This document shows positions 11,690 to 22,260 of a DNA stretch of 27,907 nucleotides, one piece after another. The notes below the pieces were generated by a model. That model was not told where the DNA came from, did no database searches, and saw only the letters and a list, made by a program, of their open reading frames with translations. The position numbers were made by a program, and so were the translations under genes. The stretch spans positions 1 through 27,907 of the forward strand of contig JAYMSP010001887.1 of NCBI GenBank assembly GCA_036897095.1, in the 5' to 3' direction. Every line of letters starts with the position of its first letter. Position 1 is the first letter of the stretch. Source of the DNA: Plantago elongata. Its lineage: Eukaryota; Streptophyta; Magnoliopsida; Lamiales; Plantaginaceae.

Positions 11690-13230
11690 AAATCCAATAT
11701 CACTCGAATTTAGTTAGTTTCATGTTAAACATGTGTTTTCCTAATCTCAGATCCAGTATAACTCGATTTTAGTTAGTTTCATGTTAAACATTTATTTGCT
11801 AGTTTCAGATCCATGGATGTTATACTGGTTTCACGAACGGTGTGTATACTGGTTTCATGACTTCTATTATGCTGGTTTCATGACTTATGTTATGCTAGTT
11901 TCATGACTTCTATTATGTTGTTGGTTTCATGACTTCTATTATGCTGGGTTTATGGACTCAAAACCTAGTTTCATGGTAATTAAAACTAGTTTCATGAAGC
12001 TAGTTTCATGATGATTAAAGCTAGTTTCATGATGATTAATGATAGTTTGAGGATCATAAAGTTAGTTTCATGATGATTAATGATAGTTTCAGGTTCATTG
12101 AGCTAGTTTCATGATGATTAACTCATTAAAGCTAGTTTCATGATGATAACTGCTAGTTTCATAATGATTAATAATAGTTTCAGGTTCATGAAAGCTAGTT
12201 TCATGATGATTAAAGTTAGTTTCATAATGATTAAAGATAGTTTCAAGTTCATAAAGCTAGTTTCAGGTTCATAAAGCTAGTTTCATGATGATTAATGATA
12301 GTTTCAGGTTCATTGAGCTAGTTTCATGACTTCTATTATACTGTTGGTTTCATGACTTATGTTATACTAGTTTCATGACTTATGTTATATTAGTTTCATG
12401 GACATTTGACTGTTTGCATGTATTGGTTCTAGGAAAATAAAAAGTCACGGAGACAACATTCAACCGTGGAGATCTGAAGGGATGTTTAGAGTATCTAAAA
12501 ACTCTACCACTTTCAGAACATGTAATTGGCCTCGATAAAACACCATTCAAGGTGTTATTCCAAAAGCTAATCAATGACGAGGTGGACCCCTGTTCTTCAC
12601 GAAGAATATGGCACATTTGAAACTAGTTTCATGTTGGACTAATATGTATATTTTGCTTAATATTAAAAATTTATGAATACTCTGTTTTATGGTAGTTACA
12701 TAAATGTATGAATATTCTGTTTTATGGTAGTTTCAAGTGCCTTTATTCTAGTTTAAATATCATTTGTATTAATTTTTCATTCTCAAAAGGCTAGTTTCAC
12801 GACCACACAAGCTAGTTTCATGGACTAAAAAACTAGTTTCGTGACCACACAAGCTAGTTTCATGATGATTAATGATAGTCTCAGGTTCATTGAGCTAGTT
12901 TTATGATGATTAAAGCTAGTTTCTTGATGATAAATGCTACTATCATGGTTCTATAACCCTAAAAATGAATGGTGAGCCCTAAAAAACAATTGAATTTGAA
13001 AACTCCCTCCGAGAGCTATGGTCTTACTTAGGGTTTAGAGTACACCCGTCCTCAAACCTAAACCCTAATTAAGCGTTTTTGGGACTACAATAATAGTATC
13101 AGCATAGAAAGTACTAGTTTCAGAATCATTGAGCTAGTTTCATGATGATTAAAGCTAGTTTCATGATGATTAATGATAGTTTCAGAATCATTGAGCTAGT
13201 TAGTTTCATGATGATTAAAGCTAGTTTCAG
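11690..13230. repeat. degenerate GCTAGTTTCATGATGATTAA minisatellite array
   Basis: Dozens of imperfect copies of a roughly 20-bp unit run in the same orientation: GCTAGTTTCATGATGATTAA, with variants TGATAGTTTCAGGTTCAT and CTGGTTTCATGACTTCTATT. A higher-order pattern of two or three variants recurs near 12010-12130, 12230-12330, 12850-12920 and 13115-13225. The array is interrupted by unique sequence at 12420-12620 and 12650-12780 and by a CCCTAA-containing stretch at 12955-13075. Variant composition changes along the array, which suggests local amplification. Confidence 0.85.
12441..12620 (+). pseudogene. unrecognised 59-codon open frame inside the minisatellite
   Basis: The frame beginning after a TAA at 12438-12440 is open to TGA at 12618-12620. 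It encodes a hydrophilic, protein-like stretch with RGDLKGCLEYLKTLPLSEH followed by DKTPFKVLFQKLINDEVD. Amino-acid use looks like coding sequence rather than repeat. It has no start codon of its own and the flanks are array units, so it is probably one exon of a transposon-borne gene whose other exons decayed. I cannot name the family. Confidence 0.35.
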
Positions 13231-13282
13231 ATCCACCAACAATATCTACTCTACCAGCAACATCGAAACTAGTGGTTTGGTG

Positions 13283-13420
13283 AAGATGAAGCAAAATCGA
13301 AAGAAAAATCAAGAAAATACTGAACAAACGAAAGAAGAAAACAGAGAGAAGAAAAAGCGTGAGAGAAAAGCGATGGTGGAATGTCCGTACGTAAAGAATT
13401 ATAATTGGCGTGAGCTATAA
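13283..13420 (+). pseudogene. K/E-rich coding scrap at right end of candidate element
   Basis: Open frame with ATG at 13286 (KMKQNRKKNQENTEQ...) rich in Lys, Glu, Gln and Asn, stopping with TAA at 13418-13420. It is compositionally and loosely sequence-related to the 11525-11608 frame (both carry a K/Q-N-T-x-Q-x-K/T-E-E pattern). Upstream the same frame reads into array units, so this is not a normal gene. Confidence 0.3.
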
Positions 13421-13545
13421 GCAAATGGGAAAGCAGCAAGGGGATATTTCGAGAAAGTCAACAACGAAAATTAGGTCTAAAAATTAGATTGGCTATAATT
13501 GTAATTACATTTTTTAAGCAAGTTTTAAATGTAAGACCATCATGT

Positions 13546-14040
13546 ATTTTATTTTTATTTTTAGACCTTACCTATATTCGTACAGGCTCCATATATTTGC
13601 TACTGCTTTTCCACAACCCTTACAAGAAAGAAAACCTTCAACTCCCTCCCTCTCTCACTCCTGGCATTTCTACTAAAACCACTATAAACTTAAGAGAAAT
13701 ACTGATATTTTCGATATATATTCAATATTTTAACAATATTTTTACTGTAATATTTCATAAGCAAACATATTATTTAATTTTTTTATGATGTTCTTAGTAA
13801 AAACATTAATATTTTTTGATATAATTGTATCGTTATCGATTTCTTATGACTGTATTTTAGATACTTTATCATATATAAGAGTTGAATGGAATTAAAAAGT
13901 GAGTTTTAAAAACATGATGACCTTAAGCTGCAATTTACCAAAGCTACAATATTAAAACTCAAATGTATTGGTGCTAATTGCTAAATGCAAATTTGTTGGC
14001 TGAGCTTAAGCTGCAATTTGGCTAACTCGTCGTTGTCGAC
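13546..14040. other. AT-rich intergenic stretch
   Basis: No gene, RNA or recognisable element seen. The right part, from about 14040, probably contains the promoter and start of the SWC5 transcript, but no clear TATA box could be assigned. Confidence 0.5.
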
Positions 14041-14059
14041 TGAATAAGCTGCTGCTAAA

Positions 14060-14889
14060 CCCACACAGAACAGAAGAAAGAAACTCGGTGAAAAGTACGG
14101 TGGTTGGCTACTCTCTCTACGGTTTGCCACTTGTTCTCGTTTGCCCACTTCCTCTAATTCTTTGTGGATGTGGGTTGATTTCCTTTTTATCTTTCAGATT
14201 GCTACTCATAGATTCATAGTATATATGTGGGTTTCAAGATCACTTTTTTATCTTTCTTTTTTGGGGATACTGAGATTAAATCAGGCTTGTGTTTTATGGG
14301 TTAGTTCAGTATCTCTTCTGCTCATTTGGATACTCGTTTAGTTTATTTTGGGTTTTATTGATTTATCATTGTCCTTTTCATAACGATCTTCAGGAAATTG
14401 TCATCTTGTTCAATCCAATGCCTTTAACTGCATTGCCTGGAAGACTTTATCTTATTGGGAATTGACTGATTTTCGTACTAGCTCGTTGCTTTATTTTCTT
14501 ACTTTGGCTTCTTATTCATTGTTTTCTGCATTTAGACTGGTACTACATTGTTTCGAAATCTTGTCCGGCTTTTCTCACAAACAATTATTTTTTGGGTTAC
14601 CCGGTCTTGTTTCAGTTTGGATTTTTTCCTGGTTTTAGTCTGTCGAATATGTTTTTGTGAGGCACTAGAAAATTGTGGGTTCTTGGCACTGACGGTCATT
14701 TCTGGTTGTTTCTAGTTCTACTGTGAAAATATTGGACAATAGTCTTTCATGAACAATTTTATGTATCGAGAGGAGGGACTCGGTTGTTTGTTCTTGCATT
14801 CTATGTATTAGCTTTATATGATGCTAAAGTGTTGCCTTAAGAAACTTGAGGTTGTTGAAATGTTTGTCTAAGATTAATTATCCATGCAG
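14060..14889 (+). other. probable 5' leader and leader intron of SWC5
   Basis: The stretch before the ATG is T-rich, with a good acceptor (ATCCATGCAG at 14880-14889) ten bases upstream of the start codon. No continuous coding frame joins it to the gene. The purine-rich segment around 14065-14100 followed by pyrimidine-rich sequence would suit a transcription start and first non-coding exon. The donor could not be fixed without transcript data. Confidence 0.4.
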
Positions 14890-14899
14890 TTAAGGACAG

Positions 14900-17140
14900 A
14901 TGGATGGATGCACAGAAGAGCCCGCACAGGAAGACGTTAGTGTGCTACCGTCAGAGTCTCAACCTGATGAAACAGGTTTATCCTCTATCGTTATGTAGTG
15001 ACACTGGTTGTGATCCAGCTGCAGAATTTAATCTCATCTTTGTGTTGATTCGTGGAGCAGAAAGTCTTAAGTTTCTTGTGTCTTTGTTCACAGAAAGAAA
15101 AGCACGAGTTGATGCTGTGTGGCAGCAAATGAACAAAGGAGTTTCTGCAAAAACTCTTAAATCTGTCCTGAAAAGCTCGGCAGTAAATAAGTCTGCGAAG
15201 AAAGATCCCACACTGAAGTCATCAACTGTGTGAACAATCCTACTTTTAACTTCTCTTTTGCTCAGTGATGTACTGTTTACGTGAAGCTGAACTGTGGCAT
15301 GGTTTTTTTTTTACCAGGGTTGGATGAATTATCTTGGTATGGGATCAAAGAAGACTGCAGTGAAGACACAAGATTTACCTGAGAAACGTACTAGCATCCC
15401 CCAAAGTGGTACCAGTGAAGATGCTAAAAGAATTGCTGCTGCTGCTCTTTCAGCTGTAAATGATGCCGCTTTAGCTAATGCCGGCAAGGGTAAAGTTGAG
15501 GTGAGTTCACTTTTCATCTAAAAATGTTTCCCATCAAAGTTTGGTATTTGCACGAAGATTGTTTCTCGGTATATGCAATCGAAATACTGAAAGAAACAGT
15601 ACTATTAGTGGTGAATATAGTGTCATAGTGCCAACATGGCCTACAAGATATAGTGAAGTATAACAATAAGAATATAAATGGTTGATATGTTATCTGTAAA
15701 CAGCATAAACAATGCAGAAAAAACAAGCTTGAAGGTATTGGAGTAGAGAATCCTGCTGTTGAAAGCTTGAACAGCTGTTTTTATGCTTGGTTTCTCGAGT
15801 ACTGGACCATTTAAACTACATATTTTCTCATAATTTTTGCTAATACTTGATTGATTCTAAAAGCTAAGCATATAAGAACTAAATAATTGAAATTCAGGGT
15901 TTAGTTGGCCCTGTACACTGTTCTCTAAGAACTGTTAGCAACATAGATTAGTCAAGAATGGAGAGTTGCCATGCATTATTGATGGCCTCTGTTGGACTGA
16001 TTGGTAATGGAACTTGTGAAACTCTAAGAGCCATGATGTTAATTTATGAAAGAGAAATGAAGAGCATATGTATATTTCCCAATAGTCACATGTATGTGTT
16101 CAGTGTTTCAGTTGTGGAAACAGCCACTTTGCTGAAGTATAAAGGTAACTGCAAAAAATATACACGCGCCTTACTCCTGCCCCCCCACGAGGTTTATTAA
16201 AGTAGATACTGCTCGAGGATTATTCTGTTCGCAATCCCATTATTAACCCCATGGGGTTTATTAAAGTAGATACTGCTCAAGGATTATTCTGTTCGCTATC
16301 CCATTATTAACCCCATACCATGTTTTGATACTAATGGAGTAGGCTCATTAAAAAGGAAGATTTATGCAGATGTCCTACCCAGCCAATTAATTTTGCACAT
16401 ATTATCCTCCCTCAGGTCCTTCAGCTTTTTTTTCTTTTCTGCACACATGCTGAATTGGAGACTTTTGATCAACATGCAAAGAAATATTAATATGATATAG
16501 CTTGTATACACGGTGACTAGTGAATGGTATCAAGGAGAAACAAAATGTTCCTTTTCCTTTTTCTTCTTTCCTTTCTATACTTGTGTGTTTTGTTACATTG
16601 CATTCCATTCTCTGATACAAACCGTCATTCACTCTCTTACTCTATATTCCTTTTTCCCATATTCTTAATGGGCATAAAAAGAATTGGAAAGATGATACTG
16701 TTGTAATCGATCTCTAAGCTCATAGTGATTTCTTATGAGAATCTATATCTGGTCTGTTTTTGTATTGACAGATTACAGAAGTTAGAGACTTTGCTGGTGA
16801 GGACATTGAGGTGAAGAAACTTGTGGATGCTGCGTCAAGAGAAGCAACAGAGAAAGGCAAAGGTGCAGCAAGCAGCACATCTGCCGTGGATGCTGTTCTT
16901 GAACAAATTAAAAAGAAACCTAAGCTGAGTGTGCTTGACAAGACGAAGAAAGACTGGGGTGAGTTCAAAGATGAAAACAAAGGCATGGAAGACGAGCTAG
17001 ATGCATACAAGAAGAGTTCAAATCAGTATCTAGATAGAGTAAATTTCTTGCAACGTACTGATTATCGGGAATTCGAACGGGAAAGAGATGCTCGCCTTGC
17101 ACAGCAGTCCAAGAGAAAAACGGATATGCGAGACGACTGA
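14900..17140 (+). CDS. SWC5: SWC5/CFDP1-type BCNT-C domain protein (SWR1 complex subunit)
   Basis: Four exons: 14900-14975, 15094-15227, 15318-15500, 16772-17140, summing to 762 nt for 253 residues plus TGA. The start is bounded by an in-frame TAA at 14891-14893. The overlapping ATG at 14904 is out of frame. The N-terminus is acidic. Residues about 28-40 (ARVDAVWQQMNKG) match the short conserved N-terminal motif, and GWMNYLG opens exon 3. Residues about 172-253 form the BCNT-C domain: KLSVLDKTKKDW, a DENKG helix, YLDRVNFLQRTDYREFERER, and a basic tail ending MRDD. Bucentaur/Swc5 proteins belong to the SWR1 remodeller that exchanges H2A for H2A.Z. The acidic N-terminus and BCNT-C contact histones and the ATPase in yeast; the plant role is inferred. 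A non-coding leader with an intron ending at the acceptor TGCAG (14885-14889) is likely. Confidence 0.93.
16191..16318. repeat. 64-bp direct tandem duplication in SWC5 intron 3
   Basis: A unit starting GGTTTATTAAAGTAGATACT and ending near TATTAACCCCAT occurs at 16191-16254 and again at 16255-16318. There are two visible substitutions in the body (CTCGAGG/CTCAAGG and CGCAATC/CGCTATC). The near identity suggests a recent slippage or unequal-exchange event. Confidence 0.9.
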
Positions 17141-17300
17141 GCTGCCATTGTTAAATGTAAAAACAGCAGCTACATCTTTATCTCAGTTGCCATTGTTATG
17201 CTTGTTGGACCATGTATTTAAGCTAGTAAGCACATTTTTCTTTAATAGTTAGATCTCTGACAATAATTAGTGACTAAAGATTGCAATTACAAAATGAATG

Positions 17301-17306
17301 AATAAA
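17301..17306 (+). terminator. AATAAA poly(A) signal for SWC5
   Basis: AATAAA lies about 160 bp after the SWC5 stop codon, a usual distance for a plant 3' UTR. The gap to the convergent peroxidase stop (17370) is short, so the two 3' ends may overlap. Confidence 0.45.
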
Positions 17307-17369
17307 GAACTAGGTGTAAAACTGCATTAAAGGATCCTAAACTAACAATTTTGGAAATGTTGACTAAGA

Positions 17370-18547
17370 CTAATTGATGGCACAGCAAACCCTTCTGATA
17401 ATCCCTATCTGTCCGAGGAGTGGTTGAATCTGTCCCACTTTGATCATCGCAGTTGCAAAATCAGATGCAAATGTTTGTGGATTTCTGGCATACTCGGTAA
17501 CAATGCTATCGGTTGAGCCTCCGCTAAAAAGAACTTGATCAGTTTCAAGAAGACCCTTTCTTTGAATTAGATCGTTAAAGTAGTTGTTGTCGAATGAGTT
17601 TGGAGTAACCACATCGAGTGGTGCTAAATTTCTATCACCTCCTACGAGAGGACATTGCTGTCTTCTTGTGCTAGCAAAGTCTGCATCAATATCAGTTCCG
17701 TTGCTGTAGATTCTTTTCCGAAATAGTGAGCATTCCGCTTGTCCTAGCGTGTGCGATCCTGGATGAATTATGAGTCGAATAAGGTTCTGTTCTCTTCAAT
17801 TTAAAATCTATTATTAATGCATGGATCTCTTATTACAAGCACAAGTTACCTGATAGGGCAACCATATCCCGTGCACTAAGACCCTTGCTTGCAAAGCTAG
17901 AGATGAGGATGTCGAGTGGAGCATCCGGTCTTGGAAGTTCAACATTGGCTCCGTCATGATTAGCCGCGGTCGAGTCCCTTCTCCCAAGTGTCGGACTCCA
18001 TGATGGTCCACCGGACTGGTTTTATTAATCAACAAAAAAGAAAATAATTCTAAGTATAGTGTATAATCACAGTGATTATTTGAGTCTGTGGTATTCAACT
18101 ATCATTGTAGAAATTTGATCATACATAAGATACACTTACAAATACAGAGGCATCGCGTGCAGCGAGTGTGATTACGTCTGCACAAGAAACGACCCCTAGA
18201 CATGCGCTCTCCACTGCAGCTTTGGCAGCTTCAATGACTTGGTATCCTCTGAGAGACATATTCGGGAAGGAAGTCTTCTCACTTTTCATCTCAGGTGTTG
18301 CGTCAAGTAGGACTGATGCGTCACAACCTTGAACGAAACAATCATGGAAATAGAGGCGTATAAGTGAGGCGGCCATCCGAGGGTCCCGTGATATTGCCTC
18401 TCTAATGGATGAACCGATTATAGTTGCGGCATTAGGGCACGTAGCATCGTAAAATGCTGTGGAGAGTTGTGCTTCACACTGCTTAGTAGTGAATATTGAT
18501 AATATAATTAGCACGGAAGGAACGGAAATGAAAGTTTTCATTTCCAT
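17370..18547 (-). CDS. class III peroxidase PrxA (secretory, divergent member of the cluster)
   Basis: Three exons on the minus strand: 18140-18547, 17850-18015, 17370-17758 (963 nt, 320 residues). Plant class III peroxidases are secreted haem enzymes that use H2O2 to oxidise phenolics such as lignin monomers. A signal peptide runs to about residue 26 (QCEA|QLST; predicted mature N-terminal Gln). The distal haem site is RLYFHDCF with Arg64 and His68, and the proximal His194 sits in GSHTLGQ. The usual eight cysteines appear to be present. Differences from the other copies: Tyr for His in RLHFHDCF, one residue missing near [17 protein letters not shown] instead of ACPGVVSC, and a much altered exon 2 ([16 protein letters not shown]). 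The catalytic residues are kept, so the enzyme may be active with altered substrate access. An in-frame Met at residue 3 is an alternative start. It converges on SWC5, with stops 230 bp apart. Subfamily (lignin-forming anionic type) is from memory. Confidence 0.93.
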
Positions 18548-19448
18548 GTTGATATATATGTAGAAGAGCAGGCCGGTACCAAGTTGGAATCAATTATTAA
18601 TAAATCGACCTACTCTTCTGCCAATTAGAATGTTCTCCCTCTTAACAAGAATTGCATTAAGGGATCAAAACATAGAAAACCCAGACTTTCAAAATACTTT
18701 AATTCCTCCCTCTAGTGAGGGTAAAAGCTCGGGTAGGGGGAAGTTTAGGCAGGTGACTTCGGCGTACCAAACTTGCATATAAAACGGTGTAATATGGTCT
18801 CGTTAGGGCACAAATAGATCACTTGATCGCCTATATATCCTAAACGAAAACCACTTTTACAATCGTTGTTGTGATTCTTGTGAATGTAAAATGAGTTTTC
18901 TTTAGACTTTAGATGCATCATTTTCTAAATGTATGTGTGAAATAGCAAGGAAGACGGCATTATCTGTTTACCGTCCTTTTTTGGGTAAAGTTTTCATCGA
19001 ACTAACTAATATTATATTACCCTTTTCATTTTGGCTCATTTTTTCCTCCCACACATTTTTTTTCCATTACATTTTTCAGTGCCGATGTTTTCTCTCCAGG
19101 ACGTAAGTAGATGGTATTGGTAGCTTACATTTTATGGCCCTTGAATATTTCTATTTTTTGGCATGTTGGATATGATATTGGTAGCTTACAGAACACAAGC
19201 TATATTTGTTCATATATTAAAAGAATATAGTGCACATTGATTCATTTTAACCAGAATAAAATTTTCATTTCATATTCATGTACAGTCAAGAGATAGCTAG
19301 CAAGCAACCTCTAATAACAATTTGAATTGAGGATTAAAACATAAATGGATGCAACTAGTTGTAAATACAATTAATGAATGAATTGAAATAACTTATAGGC
19401 CTCCCCTTTTATTTTTATTTTTTTGAAATAAAGTAGATCTGAGTAATA
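18548..19448. other. intergenic stretch upstream of PrxA
   Basis: This holds the PrxA promoter (minus strand) and the PrxB 3' flank. ATATATAT occurs just before the PrxA start (about 18552-18558), too close to be a normal TATA box. The block shared by PrxC and PrxD was not found here. No gene or recognisable element seen otherwise. Confidence 0.5.
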
Positions 19449-20141
19449 CTAATTGATGGCACCACAAACCCTTCTGATGATGCCATTTTGTCCAACAGTT
19501 GGTTGAATCTCACTCATTCTGACCATGGCACTTGCAAAATCAGCTGCAAAAGTTCGTGGAGTTGTCGCATATTCTGATACGATACTACTTGTTGCCGCTC
19601 CACCGAAAAGGACTTGATCTGATTGAAGAAGTCCCCTTCTTTGAACTAAATTCCTGAAGTAATTGTTGTCGAACGAATTTGGAGTGACCAAATCAAGGGG
19701 TGCTAAATTGTTGTCTCCGCCTACTTGAGGGCATTGGCGTCTTCGTGTGCTAGCAAAGTTTGCCTCGATATCGCTTCCATTGTTGTAGATTCTATCTCTA
19801 AACAAAAAACATTGAGCTTGTCCCAATGTGTGTGATCCTGCATGCATGAATCATCAACCAAATAAGCCCTTGTGACAATCTATGTGATATATGTACATTG
19901 GAACTAGTCATTGAGAAAATTCAATCTCATATGATATAATATGAGCATTACTCCACTATTATATAAGGTTACCTGAGAGAGCAACCAGATCCCTTGCACT
20001 GAGTCCAAAATTGCCAAAGCTAGAAATGAGAGTGGCAAGAGGAGTAGATGGACCTGGAAGAACTCCAGAGTTTGCTAGATTGCGATTAGCCGTGGTTGAG
20101 TCCCTTCTTCCAAGTCTAGGAGTCCATGTTGGGCCGCCAAC
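19449..20141 (-). pseudogene. class III peroxidase PrxB, exon 1 missing
   Basis: Only exon 2 (19973-20141) and exon 3 (19449-19837) are present. Both are open, with intact splice sites and the same phases as the neighbours. They encode GGPTWTPRLGRRDS through the proximal-histidine motif GSHTLGQAQ to RRVCGAIN. No exon 1 occurs before the next gene: there is no signal peptide, distal Arg/His or Ca2+ site, so no working peroxidase can be made. Homology to PrxC extends into intron 1 as far as CATACTGTTAG (to 20181) and then stops abruptly. The segment for GGAATSSIVSEYATTP differs sharply from the other copies. The clean frame argues for a recent loss. Confidence 0.85.
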
Positions 20142-20181
20142 CTGGATTCATTAGCAAAGTATAGAGTTTACATACTGTTAG

Positions 20182-20610
20182 GCGTCCAGATACTATCCAA
20201 AAAAGGAGTTAGTATCATGAGGGTTGATGGATGCGTATACCAAACCAGCACACACAAAAGTGCAGCTTTCGGTAAAATAGTCACTACCGGTATATCTATT
20301 TGAATTGACGGAGGACTTTTTTCCTAGCATGTAAATGTTCGTGTGATTGAGATTCAGTCTGGTGGTGAGATAAAAATGGGGTGAAGAATAAGTTGATCGT
20401 TGTGCTTGTTGAGTATCTATGGTTTTGTGACCTAATTTTGGTGTGTACCATTTTGATTGTAATTTGTTGGTAGACTTTATAGTTGAGATCTAGAATTTGT
20501 TCCATGGTTTTGACGATGTGATTTTTCTCCTTTATAATTGTTTGTTGATAGCATCACTTGTACTCTTGACTCCTTATTTAATAAAAATTTAACCCGTTTG
20601 AAAAAAAATC
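20182..20610 (+). mobile_element. possible 5'-truncated LINE tail or unknown insertion
   Basis: Beyond the PrxB homology break the sequence is unrelated to PrxC intron 1. It ends TTGTACTCTTGACTCC, then TTTAATAAAAATTTAACCCG and TTTG plus eight A's. A Pol II-like tail with poly(A) is what a plant LINE 3' end looks like. No reverse-transcriptase frame is visible, and no target duplication was found. Confidence 0.3.
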
Positions 20611-20958
20611 AAAGCAATTTCCCCCAAAATTTCCAAAACTTTATAGGTTTTACAATTCTGGTGAAACATGCTTCAATCAGTGATTCAACGGAATAAATCT
20701 CGTACGTGAGGATGAATCACATAATGAAAATGAAAACATGAAAAAATAACGTCATCTTTCATTGTAGTCTCACTATTTATATTTGAATACTGGACTAGAT
20801 AAACAAACATATTTAATTCACAATTTGAATTAAGAATTACAAAAGAATTGGATACAATTAACGACCACGTACGACATGAATGAATTGAAAATATACAATT
20901 AAAGATTAGAGAGAATAGCTTATCGATCAATATGTCACTTAAAAGAGAATGATATTAA

Positions 20959-22160
<1,202 letters not shown>

Positions 22161-22237
22161 CTAAATGTATTTTTGAAATATTAATTAGACTATGAGATGT
22201 ATAGAAGTTTGGTTGAGCTGAATGATGAGTAGAAGGG

Positions 22238-22260
22238 GATTTCTCTAGTGAATTTATAGG
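22238..22260 (-). promoter_or_regulatory. TATA-containing promoter block of PrxC
   Basis: On the minus strand this reads CCTATAAATTCACTAGAGAA followed by ATC, with TATAAA at 22253-22258, about 100 bp before the start codon. The same block with one change (TATAAAAT) precedes PrxD at 25928-25950. Conservation of the block in two paralogues supports a real core promoter. Confidence 0.65.

Larger units (their letters stand above)
11285..13545. mobile_element. candidate non-autonomous DNA transposon with internal minisatellite
   Basis: Near 11308-11350 the sequence reads CCATTCTATTTTCTAGGCCC and so on. The reverse complement of about 13441-13492 reads CCAATCTAATTTTTAGACC and continues with a similar order, ending in a run of C. 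These look like diverged terminal inverted repeats. Between them lie a 5' UTR-like tract with a doubled CGATTCTTCTTCAACAAGC (about 11412-11460), a short K/E-rich frame, the GAAACTAG-type array, an open frame at 12441-12620, and another K/E-rich scrap. The layout suggests a gene-bearing element (MULE- or hAT-like) now decayed. The ends were matched by eye and the boundaries are approximate. Confidence 0.4.

Noticed and set aside
12955..13075. Interstitial telomeric repeat (CCCTAA)
   Set aside because: Only a few scattered CCCTAA words occur, never three in tandem.
11690..13230. CRISPR-like array
   Set aside because: Units are nearly adjacent variants with no unique spacers of constant length, and the DNA is plainly plant nuclear.
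13489..13788. 99-residue + frame
   Set aside because: AT-rich, hydrophobic low-complexity translation, typical of random AT-rich intergenic DNA.
14904..15233. Unspliced 109-residue frame as the SWC5 start
   Set aside because: It uses the out-of-frame ATG at 14904 and reads through an intron; splicing 14975 to 15094 and starting at 14900 restores the family sequence, with an in-frame stop just upstream.
20685..20930. 81-residue minus-strand frame checked as the missing PrxB exon 1
   Set aside because: It contains none of the exon 1 motifs (QLST, FHDCF, GCDAS); it lies in the PrxC 3' flank, which aligns with the PrxB 3' flank.
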